A DNA stretch of 64,000 nucleotides from Clostridium peptidivorans (GCF_900205925.1 NZ_OAOD01000012.1:41442-105441), one strand, 5' to 3'. Positions 52,148 to 61,343 are shown, numbered from the stretch's first letter. Program-made: numbers and translations. The notes: generated by a model from the sequence alone, not told the origin.

Positions 52148-52951
52148 GTGAATCTTTATGAGGTACTAGAAAATGTTAAGTTATGGACAAGGGAAGTTGG
52201 AAAGCTTCAACTGGAAAAATATAATTCTAAAATAAAATACACAAGTAAGTCAACTGTAGTAGATATGGTTACTGAGGTAGATATATTATCCGAAAAGATT
52301 ATTATAGATAAGATAAAAAGTACTTATCCCAATCATGCTATATTATCTGAAGAAGAAGGAGAAATTAAAAGTGAAAGCGAATATTTATGGGTAATTGATC
52401 CTTTAGATGGTACAAATAATTATTTGCATGCTTTTCCAATATTTTGTGTATCCATTGCACTTAAAAAGGGAGAAGAAACTGTACTTGGAGTTATCTATGT
52501 GCCAAGACTTGATGAAATGTTCTATGCTATAAAGGGAGAAGGCGCATTTTTAAATGATGAAAAAATTGAAGTAGCTAAAAAAGAGAACTTAGAACAATGC
52601 ATACTTACCACAGGATTTCCTTATGATAAAAAGATCTCAAAGCATAATAATGTAAATTTATTTAATAATTTAGTAACCGAAATTCAAGGGGTAAGAAGAA
52701 CAGGAAGTGCAGCCTTTGATTTATGCTGCGTGGCGTGTGGAAGAATTGATGGATACTGGGAGCTTAAATTAGGACCTTGGGATTTAGCAGCAGGAGCACT
52801 TATAGTAGAAGAAGCAGGCGGAAAAGTAATGACTTCTTATTTAAACAAGGAAAATGGAGAAATAGGAGTTAATATAATAGCTGGAAATAAATCTGTAGTA
52901 GAAAAGGTTTTAAGCAAGTTGAACGAAGTAAGTAATTATTTTAATAAATAG
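52148..52951 (+). CDS. Inositol monophosphatase family protein
   Basis: The 267-residue protein has the three IMPase metal motifs: 'LSEEEG' near residues 69-74, 'WVIDPLDGTNNY' near 81-92 and 'WDLAAGALIVEEAGG' near 211-225. It dephosphorylates inositol phosphate or related sugar phosphates (or 3'-phosphoadenosine 5'-phosphate) with Mg2+. The start is GTG 52148, preceded by GAGGG. Genes on both sides are in the same direction. Confidence 0.92.
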   Translation: MNLYEVLENVKLWTREVGKLQLEKYNSKIKYTSKSTVVDMVTEVDILSEKIIIDKIKSTYPNHAILSEEEGEIKSESEYLWVIDPLDGTNNYLHAFPIFCVSIALKKGEETVLGVIYVPRLDEMFYAIKGEGAFLNDEKIEVAKKENLEQCILTTGFPYDKKISKHNNVNLFNNLVTEIQGVRRTGSAAFDLCCVACGRIDGYWELKLGPWDLAAGALIVEEAGGKVMTSYLNKENGEIGVNIIAGNKSVVEKVLSKLNEVSNYFNK

Positions 52952-52984
52952 TTTAGAGATACAATCTAAGGGGGATGACTAATA

Positions 52985-53485
52985 ATGTTTGATTTAAGTG
53001 TTTTTGATAATCTTACTCAAAAGCAAAAGTATGAAAGTTTGCTTTCGATGATGGATTCTTTATTAAAGGATGAAACAGATGTAATTGCTAATTTAAGTAA
53101 TGCTTCTGCACTTATAAAGGCATTGGTTAGTGATGTAAATTGGGCAGGGTTTTATATTATTAAAAATAATGAATTAGTTTTAGGGCCATTTCAGGGGCTG
53201 CCAGCATGTAATAGAATACAAGCTGGTAAAGGCGTATGTGGAACTTCAGCACTTAAAGGTGAAACAATGCTTGTAAAAAATGTACATAGTTTCCCAGGAC
53301 ATATTGCTTGCGATTCTCAGTCTAATTCTGAAATTGTAATACCTTTAAAGCAAAATAATAAGGTATATGGGGTACTTGATTTAGATAGCCCAACGGTAGG
53401 AAGATTTGATGAAGAAGACAAGATATATTTAGAAAAAGCCGTTGAAATTATAAATAAATATGTAAATTGGGAAGAAATAAATTAG
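52985..53485 (+). CDS. Free methionine-(R)-sulfoxide reductase (GAF domain, fRMsr)
   Basis: The 166-residue GAF protein has the fRMsr features: 'GPFQGLPACNRIQAGKGVCGTSAL' in parts with two Cys (about residues 78 and 88), then HIACDSQSNSEIVIPL with the third Cys near 112, which form the redox triad. It reduces free Met-R-sulfoxide in the cytosol, a repair step for oxidised methionine. It lies 33 bases after the IMPase gene. AAGGGGG precedes the ATG. Confidence 0.9.
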   Translation: MFDLSVFDNLTQKQKYESLLSMMDSLLKDETDVIANLSNASALIKALVSDVNWAGFYIIKNNELVLGPFQGLPACNRIQAGKGVCGTSALKGETMLVKNVHSFPGHIACDSQSNSEIVIPLKQNNKVYGVLDLDSPTVGRFDEEDKIYLEKAVEIINKYVNWEEIN

Positions 53486-53620
53486 TACATTTCAATTAGT
53501 TGAGAGAGTTCTTTGTAATATTTTTGAATAATTTTAATATTAACACAAAGAAGAAATTCCGTATTTTTTGTTATATAATAATCAATGTTACTTAAAAAAT
53601 ATATAAAAGGAGTCGTTGTC

Positions 53621-54247
53621 GTGAAGATAAGCAATTTTGTTTTATCAAGAAATACAATAGACAACAGGTTTAAATACGGAATAAAATTTGTCCCAGAGAA
53701 GGTTTTAAATAAATATTTAGATTATATGTTAGTAGTTTTAAAAAAGTTAAATGAAAAAGAATATGGATTTAACTTAACATTTAAAAAAGACAAGCTTTTT
53801 AATAATATACAGCTTTCAACTAATGAATTTAAAACATATATAAATATGTTATATGACTTTTATAATTCATCAGAAAAGGAAGAAAACTTTGAAGTAGAAT
53901 TTATAGCTAAAAATTCAAAGGATAAAATAATACTTACCTCTTTAAATGATAATCACATAAAAGTATGTTCTATAAAAGAAAATTTCAATGGAGAAAAAAG
54001 GGTGTTTTTTATACTTATGAAGGAAGAATTGATAGATTATATAACTTCATTAAATGCTGTATATAGAGAAAATCAAATTCAAAGAAATTTAGATGGTGTT
54101 TCTAAAGAGTTTATAAGAAAGTCTGAGAGGGATGCACTATACCTGCAAACATTATATATATGGACAAATCAGGCTTTAGACAATAAGGATATTGAAGCTT
54201 TTGAGGTACTATCATCAGAAATTAAAAAGATAAAAGAAAATTTATAA
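53621..54247 (+). CDS. Hypothetical protein of unknown family
   Basis: The 208-residue soluble acidic protein has a helical C-terminus and no motif I recognise. GTG 53621 is chosen because AAAGGAG lies 8 bases upstream; ATG 53585 has no ribosome site. The gap to 54553 holds a terminator and nothing else clear. Confidence 0.55.
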   Translation: MKISNFVLSRNTIDNRFKYGIKFVPEKVLNKYLDYMLVVLKKLNEKEYGFNLTFKKDKLFNNIQLSTNEFKTYINMLYDFYNSSEKEENFEVEFIAKNSKDKIILTSLNDNHIKVCSIKENFNGEKRVFFILMKEELIDYITSLNAVYRENQIQRNLDGVSKEFIRKSERDALYLQTLYIWTNQALDNKDIEAFEVLSSEIKKIKENL

Positions 54248-54400
54248 AAATATGAATAATGTGAATATTTTCTTGAGATAAGGGAAGTATAGCTAATGGA
54301 TAGAAGTAAAAATATTCTATTCATTTGATGAACAAGCAGCACACTAAAATCATCATTAAACAATTTCATAATAAGCTCCCCTTATCCAATATTTTATAAA

Positions 54401-54430
54401 CACAGCACTGCGAGTTAGGTAGTTGCTGTG
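54401..54430 (+). terminator. Terminator hairpin before the LspA-like gene
   Basis: A 7-bp outer stem (54401-54407 with 54424-54430) with an interior fold and a T-rich tail. Confidence 0.6.
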
Positions 54431-54553
54431 CTATTTTTATTTTTTGCTATAATTTGAACTGGTTCTAACTTAAGTTTTACGTTATAAAATAGTATAAAGT
54501 AAACTTTTATTAATTACAAAATGTAAAGCTAATACTTGATTGGGGGAAGGCTT

Positions 54554-55246
54554 ATGAAAGATGATAAGAATAAAAGAAATAAGGCTTTATGGCTTAATAT
54601 ATTTATATATAATTTAATATGGCTTGTTTATTATATATTTGAAATGTTAAATGGAAGAATGGAAACGTGGTATTTAAAGGTGATGAATTTAATATTTCCA
54701 ATGATATTTTTTACCTTATGGAGCTTACTTAGTTATATAGCATCCTTAAGATGTAAGCATGAAATGTCTAGAGCTAAAATATTTAACGTCATATTTATTT
54801 TTGTTATTATAGATCAGGGAATTAAAGATATAATAAGAAACTACTTCCCATTAGAGCATCATATACAATTATTATCAAATTGGTTATATTTGTATCCTAT
54901 TGTTAATACTAAGGGTTCCTGGGCTGCTAGTAGATTTGGATTGGATATGGGGATAAAAGTATATATTATTTTTAATATTATATTCTTTCCTGTTACTATA
55001 TACGTTTATAAGTATTACTCACAGAGCTATAGAAAAAGCTTTTTTTTAAATAGTTCTTTTATACTTATCTTTGCAGGAATAGTATGCTCACTTATAGATA
55101 AGGTGTTTTGGGGAGGAAGTCTAGATTATATACTTATTAAAGATATTTTTGTAGCAGATTTAAAAGACATTTATATAACCTTAGGAGCTGGTAGTTTAAT
55201 TATAGAGATGTTGTTAAATAATAAAATTTATTTAAAAGAAAATTAA
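54554..55246 (+). CDS. Divergent signal peptidase II (LspA)-like membrane protein
   Basis: The 230-residue protein has six or so membrane helices. The LspA motifs appear in order but altered: IDQGIKDI (VDQxxK), 'IVNTKGSWAAS' (in place of NxGAAFG), 'SLIDKVFWGGSLDYI' (GNLIDR...G.VVDF) and 'FVADLKDIYITLG' (FNxADsaI). Both catalytic Asp positions are kept (SLIDK and VADLKD). It has two extra N-terminal helices. It may be a specialised lipoprotein signal peptidase. ATG 54554 has GGGGGAAGG upstream; the longer frame starts at TTG 54536. Confidence 0.65.
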   Translation: MKDDKNKRNKALWLNIFIYNLIWLVYYIFEMLNGRMETWYLKVMNLIFPMIFFTLWSLLSYIASLRCKHEMSRAKIFNVIFIFVIIDQGIKDIIRNYFPLEHHIQLLSNWLYLYPIVNTKGSWAASRFGLDMGIKVYIIFNIIFFPVTIYVYKYYSQSYRKSFFLNSSFILIFAGIVCSLIDKVFWGGSLDYILIKDIFVADLKDIYITLGAGSLIIEMLLNNKIYLKEN

Positions 55247-55279
55247 AATGGGTGCTTTATTTTGTTAAGCACCCATTTT
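55245..55279. terminator. Terminator after the LspA-like gene
   Basis: A 13-bp perfect stem (55245-55257 with 55267-55279) overlapping the stop codon. Confidence 0.85.
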
Positions 55280-55328
55280 ATAAAAAATGATTAGATTTTA
55301 ATTTAAAGTTTTTAGCTTGAAAATTATT

Positions 55329-56330
55329 TTAAATTAATAAGTTAATTAGCACAAGTGCAGATATTATTTGGACAGTGGCAATTAAAAGGCCGTATATTGA
55401 TGCTTTAGGACCTTGAGTTACTAAGTCTTTAAATTTCACTCTCATACCAATACCTGCTAAAGCTATAATTTCAAAATTACTACTTACAGTTTTAAATAAT
55501 TTAGATACTGATTGAGGTATAACACCAAGACTGTAAAGTGTGCAAGCTATAAAAAATCCCATGACATACCAAGGAACTTTAGCCTTAGCACTTCCATGTG
55601 TTTCACCTTGAGATTTTTTCTTCATATTAGCAAAGACAAGTACTACTACTACTAAAAATATAATTCTAACAATTTTAAATATGGTTGCCAGATCTTTAAC
55701 TTCATTATTAACAAGACTTCCACTTGCAATAACTTGTCCAACTGATTGGAGTACTCCACCTATCAAAGCGGAAGTTTTTAAAGTATCCAAGGAAAATGCT
55801 AAGTTGGCAATTATAGGTAAAAGAAGCATAAGTATAGTCCCTACTACGTTAACGATGGTAATTGCAATTCCCTTGTCTTTATCATCAGCTCCAATAACAG
55901 GTGCAGTTGAAGCAATGGCGGAAGAACCACATACAGCATTCCCGCTTGCCATGAGCAGTCTAAAGTTTTCGGAAAAACCAAGCTTTTTACCAATGAGTAT
56001 AGCAGCTATTATGGTAATAGTCATTTGAATAACTATAAATCCTACTCCGGAAACCCCTAATTTAAATATGGTATTGAAATTTAATGTGCCTCCTAAAAGT
56101 ACTATGGAATAAGCAAGTAAATCACTTTCGGAAAATTTAGATCCCTTAGCATATATTTTTTTATTTCCAAAGGTATTTCCTACAAACATACCTAAAAATA
56201 TAGCTAAAGATGCACCTCCTATAGCAGGCATATATATTCCTATAAATTTACCTATATAGGCAATGGCTGTACACATAAGTACTCCAGGAAAGATATCTGC
56301 TATTTTGTTTTTAAGTTTAGATAAGTCCAT
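55329..56330 (-). CDS. YeiH-family putative sulfate/anion exporter
   Basis: This 333-residue membrane protein has about ten helices and the YeiH/UPF0324 features: 'FPGVLMCTAIAYIGKFIG' in parts at the start, 'SDLLAYSIVLLGGTL', 'LLMASGNAVCGSSAIASTAPVIGADDKDKGIAI' in parts, and 'QSVGQVIASG'. YeiH proteins are putative sulfate exporters. It is divergent from a LysR gene, like the yeiH-yeiE pair of E. coli. GGAGG precedes the ATG. Confidence 0.9.
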   Translation of the reverse strand: MDLSKLKNKIADIFPGVLMCTAIAYIGKFIGIYMPAIGGASLAIFLGMFVGNTFGNKKIYAKGSKFSESDLLAYSIVLLGGTLNFNTIFKLGVSGVGFIVIQMTITIIAAILIGKKLGFSENFRLLMASGNAVCGSSAIASTAPVIGADDKDKGIAITIVNVVGTILMLLLPIIANLAFSLDTLKTSALIGGVLQSVGQVIASGSLVNNEVKDLATIFKIVRIIFLVVVVLVFANMKKKSQGETHGSAKAKVPWYVMGFFIACTLYSLGVIPQSVSKLFKTVSSNFEIIALAGIGMRVKFKDLVTQGPKASIYGLLIATVQIISALVLINLLI

Positions 56331-56489
56331 TTTATGTCCTCCTTATATTAGTTAATAGCTAATAGTTAATAGTTAATGAAATTTGTTCAATAAGTATTAA
56401 GTATTAACTATAGAAAGTTACTATTCAGCTTTTAAGAACTTCTATTATAGATTATAATACCTTTATAACCATAATAAAAATAAATCTTT

Positions 56490-56506
56490 TTAATTGTAAC
56501 AATTAA
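56490..56506. promoter_or_regulatory. Perfect 17-bp palindrome, likely operator for the LysR regulator
   Basis: TTAATTGT-A-ACAATTAA is an 8-1-8 perfect inverted repeat in the intergenic region of the divergent YeiH and LysR genes, 34 bases before the LysR start. It contains ATTGT-N-ACAAT, a T-Nx-A arrangement LysR proteins often bind. Confidence 0.55.
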
Positions 56507-56539
56507 AAAAACTTATGGTTTTATTAGGAGATGATATAG

Positions 56540-57415
56540 ATGCTTGATGAATTTAGATATTTTACAACTGTAGTAGAATATAAAAATTTTACTAAAGCTG
56601 CAGAACACTTGAATATTTCTCAGCCAAGTGTAAGTTTACATATAAAGCACCTAGAAGAGGAGCTTAACGTTATTTTAATAGAAAGATCAAGTAAACAAAA
56701 AAAGATAGTAATAACTCCTGCGGGAAAGCTTTTTTATGAAAGAGCTAAAGAAATAGTAAATTTAATGGAAAAGACTAAATTAGAGCTTTTAGATTATAAT
56801 AAAGTTATTAAAGGCAATTTAAAGATTGGAGCAAGTTTTACTGTCGGGGAATATTTTCTGCCAGAGTTTTTAAAAGATTTTACCAGGGAATTCTCGAAAT
56901 TAGATATAGAAGTAGTAATAAAAAATACTATGGATATATGTGATTTAGTAAAAAATAAGGAAGTAGATATAGGACTAGTGGAAGGGAGTGTGCCAAGTTC
57001 ACATTTTAAGTATGATGCATTTTATCAAGATGAAATGGTCTTAGCTGTTCCATATAACCATGAACTTTCCAAAGTGAACTTTTCTTTAAAGGAATTGCAA
57101 AGTCAAACGTGGATAAGCCGTGAGGTAGGTTCAGGTACTAGAGATTATTTAAACTTTTTTCTTTCATCTAATAATATAGAGCCAGAAAATATAATGATAT
57201 TTGGAAGTAATTATGCTGTAAAGGAAGCAGTTAAAAATGGGCTTGGCATAACCCTTATATCTTCATATGTAACCAAGAGCGCTGTAGAAAGTAAAGAGAT
57301 TACAGTGATAAGTCTTCCAAAGCATTATATTAGACACTTTAATTATATAATACCTAAGGAAGGAAGTACCTCTAAAGCAGTTGAAATGCTTATAGAAAAA
57401 CTGCGACATTTTTAA
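56540..57415 (+). CDS. LysR-family transcriptional regulator (YeiE/CysL-like)
   Basis: The 291-residue protein has an N-terminal winged helix (LDEFRYFTTVVEYKNFTKAA, then 'HLNISQPSVSLHIKHLEEEL') and a periplasmic-binding-type effector domain. It is divergent from the YeiH gene and probably controls it, as YeiE does. Its stop codon lies inside the left end of the palindromic repeat element (57405-57990), so the element has supplied or altered the 3' end. Confidence 0.9.
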   Translation: MLDEFRYFTTVVEYKNFTKAAEHLNISQPSVSLHIKHLEEELNVILIERSSKQKKIVITPAGKLFYERAKEIVNLMEKTKLELLDYNKVIKGNLKIGASFTVGEYFLPEFLKDFTREFSKLDIEVVIKNTMDICDLVKNKEVDIGLVEGSVPSSHFKYDAFYQDEMVLAVPYNHELSKVNFSLKELQSQTWISREVGSGTRDYLNFFLSSNNIEPENIMIFGSNYAVKEAVKNGLGITLISSYVTKSAVESKEITVISLPKHYIRHFNYIIPKEGSTSKAVEMLIEKLRHF

Positions 57416-57990
57416 TATTGGGGTAGCAGTATAGGATTTGCACCTAGGGAAGCATTCATTTCGCTAAAAACGGCTAATATTTATAAATTTAAAATGCCTA
57501 AACCTTCTAAACTCGCTTTAGGCTCAAACAATAGAAGGCTCTATACGGTATTTTAAGTTTATAAATAAAGCCGTTCTAAAGCTCATTCAATGCTTTCTAC
57601 GGTGCAAATCCTATACTGCATTCAACATTAAAAATATCTTCATTTTAAGATTTGGTACATAAGAATCTTTCAGGGCGGCAGCCCGAGCGGTTACAAGAGC
57701 TTATAAGTAATAAATAGAAAAATTAAATATCAGGAAGTCTGACAGCAAGTAAGTCTGAGTAATACTTTTAATATTGAATAATAGTATGGGATTTACATTG
57801 TAGAAAGCATTGAGTAAGCACTAAAAGGTCTTTATTTCTGAACTTAAAATATCGTTAAGAACCTTCTATTGTTTGAGCAAAGCGAGTTTAGAAGGTTTAG
57901 ATATTTTAAGTTCAGAAATATTAGACCTTTTTGCGAAACGAACGCTTTCCTAAATGTAAATCCTGTACGATATATTCAATATTAAAAATG
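57405..57990. repeat. Composite palindromic repeat, copy 2
   Basis: This 586-bp element has the same plan as 17665-18385: palindrome A' (57405-57637), a spacer with the hairpin GGGCGGCAGCCC near 57674-57685, and palindrome B' (57761-57990). The units share long stretches with copy 1 (for example TAGAAAGCATTGAG and TCTAAACTCGC) but differ by many substitutions spread through both arms. The spacer is shorter than in copy 1 (123 against 259 bp). It occupies nearly the whole gap 57416-58022. Confidence 0.8.
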
Positions 57991-58022
57991 TCGCAATTTC
58001 ATTTTTAAGTGCCTATTAAACT

Positions 58023-58955
58023 CTAAGGACTAGTGTTTTCAACTAGTCTTTTATATTCCCTTACTATATCAAATTTGCTATCATTAGAGCTAATGTAACC
58101 TACATGGGAATACACATCGTTAAGTATTTTCTTTCCAGCAGGATCTTTAGATATATCTATAAAGGCATCTTTGATATTTACTTGCCATTCAGCAGACATA
58201 TCTGATCTTACAGATATAGTATCGTTTGGGATAGGCTTAGAAAAATAAATAGGTACAACTTTATCAAATACATCCTTGATATCCTCTTTAACTGTGTTTC
58301 GTGCATCTTCAAATACTGCAGCGGCATCAACTTCATCATTTAATAATGCAAGTATGGCAGTATCATGTCCTTTTATCTTTACTTGTTCAACATCTGTTTT
58401 TATATTTATTCCAGCTTTTTTCATTTCAGCTATAGGCCATATATATCCACTAGCAGAAGAAGTGTCTTGAAATGCTATTCTTTTTCCTTTAAGGTCTTCA
58501 AGTTTTTTTATATTAGAATCCTTTTTTACAACTATAATAGAGCGATAGTAATCTACTAAATCTTTAGTATTTTTACCACTGGGTTCGTTTACTCCATATC
58601 TTTGAGCTTGCACTAAAATATCAGCTATACCTCTATCCTTTGCTAAAACATAAGCTGATGGAGGTAAAAATCCAACATCTATTTGCTTTGAGGCCATTGC
58701 ATCTATTAAGCTATTAAAGTTAGTTGCAACACTAATTTTAACTGGAATGCCAAGCTTTTTGGATAGTAGTGCTTCGAGGGGTTTAACTTTTTCTTCTAAA
58801 GTATCTTTATGGTGAGAAGGAAAAAATTGAACAGTGAGTTCTTTGGGGATATAAGCTTCTGGAGCAGGGGTATCTTCAGCTTTATTTGAACAACCGACAA
58901 ACAATATTACGAGCAATATTAATGTTAGCATAATTACCGTAATCTTTTTATTCAT
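58023..58955 (-). CDS. PhnD-like substrate-binding lipoprotein (phosphate/phosphonate/phosphite type)
   Basis: The 310-residue protein has a lipoprotein signal ending in FVGCSN (lipobox Cys near residue 22) and a phosphonate-binding fold: 'LTVQFFPSHHKDTLEEKVKPL', 'FLPPSAYVLAKDRG' and 'IAFQDTSSASGYIWP' read as separate segments. It would deliver phosphonate, phosphite or a similar ligand to an ABC importer, but no ATPase or permease gene (phnC, phnE) is adjacent. The frame extends to 58985; ATG 58955 has GGAGGG 7 bases upstream and opens the signal peptide. Confidence 0.87.
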   Translation of the reverse strand: MNKKITVIMLTLILLVILFVGCSNKAEDTPAPEAYIPKELTVQFFPSHHKDTLEEKVKPLEALLSKKLGIPVKISVATNFNSLIDAMASKQIDVGFLPPSAYVLAKDRGIADILVQAQRYGVNEPSGKNTKDLVDYYRSIIVVKKDSNIKKLEDLKGKRIAFQDTSSASGYIWPIAEMKKAGINIKTDVEQVKIKGHDTAILALLNDEVDAAAVFEDARNTVKEDIKDVFDKVVPIYFSKPIPNDTISVRSDMSAEWQVNIKDAFIDISKDPAGKKILNDVYSHVGYISSNDSKFDIVREYKRLVENTSP

Positions 58956-58980
58956 GATACAACCCTCCAATACCAATAAT

Positions 58981-59018
58981 GCCATTTCTAGAAATTCTTA
59001 TTTTGTTATAAATCAGCA
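58981..59018 (-). repeat. Third copy of the hairpin repeat seen upstream of TraX
   Basis: This segment shares GTTATAAATCAGCA and the preceding 'TAGAAATT' block with the repeats at 16306-16416 and lies at the same place relative to a minus-strand start. The gap to 59303 (318 bp) has nothing else clear except an AT-rich region. Confidence 0.5.
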
Positions 59019-59303
59019 TTTATCTATATTATTCATAAATGACAAAAGTAATATACAGGCAAAAGGAAAATAATTCATCATTATAAGGAAAATAGTTCAT
59101 GATTTACATGAATAAATTGTAAAATTAAATAAAGCATTTTAAAGTATAGTTTGTTATATGAGATACAAATTATAGGAGGATGTATTAAATATATTAAATA
59201 TGGCATTCTAATAATTAATGTAAAAAATCCCTATTGGGTGACTTTTATCTTAAATTATTATTTGTTATTTACTTATTATTCATAAGACAGAGGAGAGTTA
59301 TAT

Positions 59304-60821
59304 ATGAAAAAAGTTGCATTGTTCTTTGGAGCTGGAGCAGAACTAGATTATGGACTTCCTTCTGGAGGAGAATTTGCACTGGATATATTTAGAATGGATG
59401 TAGCAGAAGATAAGGAAACATTTAAAAAGGCACTTGAAAATATAGATTTAAATTCTGATTATGCTAAATGGTTTCCAGATAAATTTTTAGAGAAAAATAG
59501 GAGTGCTTTTATAAGATCACAGTATGAAGAACTTGTGAAGGGAAGTCTTGAAAGTAAAAGAGATACTATCATTAAATATATGGACAGTTTTGATGAAAAT
59601 GTATCACATATAGTAAAAAAAATAGAAGAAGGAAATATTTACATAGATAAAATATTTGAAGAAATGCTTTCTTGTTCTTTAGAAAACTTAAGTTATAAAA
59701 AGCATGTGAAGTTAAATACTTTACTTGATGGCAATCATGATGCTTTATTTTCATCAAAGTATTTTTCAGCATTTCTTATTGCTATGGAAACTAAAGATAC
59801 AAATATAGCTTTTAAAAATAGCATGAAGGATATGGTAAGAACATTACTGGAACTCTTAATTGGTTCTTTAGGAGAAAGTTTAATACATAAATTAAATGAT
59901 GGAATATTTGAAAGAAGTCCAGATACCTTAGATGTTTTCGATGATTTAGGAAGTATATTTTCCTTAAATTATGAAGCTACAGGTATGAGGGGACTAGAAT
60001 GGATAATAGAAAAAAGTGAAAAGAATATATTTGAGTTAAAATCTAAAGAGGACATCATAGTAGAGTTTAGCAGAATGATACTTGAAGATTTATTTTGTAG
60101 AGCGTTAGATTATAAATCTCTTTTAGATTCCAACTGGAGTTACTTATATAATCCTAAAACAGATTGGACTAAGTTTACAAAAGTTGCGATATTTCTACAT
60201 ACTGTTAGAAGATATATATTAAATATTGCAAAAGGAAATTATGATAATATAAAAAATGGAGATGGATATTATCATGATTTAATAAAAATTAAAAGGAAGT
60301 ATGAAATAGTTGCAGTAGGGACTGCTAATTATAATACATTTATTGAAGATATCACTAACGAAGAAGTTTGTTTTTTAAATGGTTCTGTAAGAGATTTTTA
60401 TGATCCATATTTAAATACAATAATAGATGAAGAAAAAGCAAAAGTTAGCAAGCATCTAACCGTTCCATTTCTTTTTACTCAAAATGGGATAAAGCCTTTA
60501 ACATCTGTAAGAATGGCGGAAAGATACGTTGATATATATAATAGATTTAAGATGGCAGATATAGTATGTATTTGTGGATTTGGATTTAATGATTATGACA
60601 GTCATATAAATGGAATGTTTAGAGCTTTAATAGAAGACGAGAAAAAAAATATAATTATAATAATTCATGCGTCGGAAGGGAATACGGATTTAGATAAATT
60701 GATGGAAACTTATAAAAAGAAATTAAGAATAGAAAATACAGAGCGTATAAAAATATTACAAGTTAATAAAGAGAGAAGAATTAATAATGAAGGCATAATG
60801 TGGTATGAAAGTTTAGAGTAA
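59304..60821 (+). CDS. SIR2-like protein, possible anti-phage NADase
   Basis: The 505-residue protein opens with ALFFGAGAELDYGLPSGGEF, the NAD-binding loop of SIR2-like domains. It contains GTANYNTFIED near residue 345 (in place of TxNxD), 'FLNGSVRDF' near 362 and VCICGFGFNDYDSHING near 427-443, typical of the SIR2_2/defence type. The usual LHGS is LNGS here, so the catalytic His is replaced by Asn. SIR2-domain proteins in bacteria often degrade NAD during phage infection. It is a single gene with its own promoter region. Whether it is active is open. Confidence 0.75.
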   Translation: MKKVALFFGAGAELDYGLPSGGEFALDIFRMDVAEDKETFKKALENIDLNSDYAKWFPDKFLEKNRSAFIRSQYEELVKGSLESKRDTIIKYMDSFDENVSHIVKKIEEGNIYIDKIFEEMLSCSLENLSYKKHVKLNTLLDGNHDALFSSKYFSAFLIAMETKDTNIAFKNSMKDMVRTLLELLIGSLGESLIHKLNDGIFERSPDTLDVFDDLGSIFSLNYEATGMRGLEWIIEKSEKNIFELKSKEDIIVEFSRMILEDLFCRALDYKSLLDSNWSYLYNPKTDWTKFTKVAIFLHTVRRYILNIAKGNYDNIKNGDGYYHDLIKIKRKYEIVAVGTANYNTFIEDITNEEVCFLNGSVRDFYDPYLNTIIDEEKAKVSKHLTVPFLFTQNGIKPLTSVRMAERYVDIYNRFKMADIVCICGFGFNDYDSHINGMFRALIEDEKKNIIIIIHASEGNTDLDKLMETYKKKLRIENTERIKILQVNKERRINNEGIMWYESLE

Positions 60822-60909
60822 ATAATGTATAAAAGCTTTGAATAAAAGTACTTATGAAATAAACTATATAATAAATATTGGTAAGGGTTAATTATTTTTC
60901 AAATATGTA

Positions 60910-61060
60910 TTGCATATTAGGTGCAATCATGCTATACTGAGCAAGTCGTAGTAATTAAGCTATGGCCAAGATTTAGTATGATTAATAACTATTCCTCTTT
61001 TTAGGAACGTTATGTATCAATTTTAGATCTTAGTTTTAAAATAAAAGGAGGAATTTTAAA
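60910..61060 (+). promoter_or_regulatory. Promoter and conserved leader of zinc-ribbon gene 1
   Basis: TTGCAT (60910-60915), 17 bases, TATACT (60933-60938), then a leader of about 115 bases. The leader has conserved blocks shared with the second copy: AAGTCGTAGTAATT, CCAAGATTTA, GATTAATAA, a TTCCT/AGGAA hairpin (60992-60996 with 61003-61007), and TTTTAGATCTTA. Long conserved leaders of this size are typical of cold-shock mRNAs. Confidence 0.65.
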
Positions 61061-61225
61061 ATGGCAGATAAAACATTAGTATGTAAAGATTGCGGAAAAG
61101 AATTCGTATTCACAGAAGGCGAGCAGGCTTTCTACAAAGAAAAAGGATTCGAAAACGAACCACAGAGATGTGCTGATTGCAGAAGAGCTAAGAAGCAACA
61201 GAACAACAGAGGATTCAGAAGATAA
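61061..61225 (+). CDS. Zinc-ribbon small protein, copy 1
   Basis: The 54-residue protein has a zinc knuckle of CKDCGKEF near residues 8-15 and CADCRRAK near residues 37-44, with 'EGEQAFYKEKGFENEPQRC' between and a basic Gln/Asn tail. This is a probable zinc-ribbon domain protein of the kind often found in clostridia. The product is nearly identical to the one at 61505. A strong AAAGGAGGA lies 9 bases before the ATG. Small and basic, it may bind RNA or ribosomes. Confidence 0.85.
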   Translation: MADKTLVCKDCGKEFVFTEGEQAFYKEKGFENEPQRCADCRRAKKQQNNRGFRR

Positions 61226-61241
61226 TAATTTTTGAATACTT

Positions 61242-61271
61242 ACCCTGTAGAAGGTAACTTCTATAGGGTTT
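61242..61271 (+). terminator. Terminator of zinc-ribbon gene 1
   Basis: A stem of about 11 bp (61242-61252 with 61260-61271), with a T run. Confidence 0.75.
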
Positions 61272-61343
61272 TTATATGTTAATTCATAATAAAGTTTGAA
61301 AATTCTATAGATTGTGTAAATAATAAATATTTTAAAATAAATG

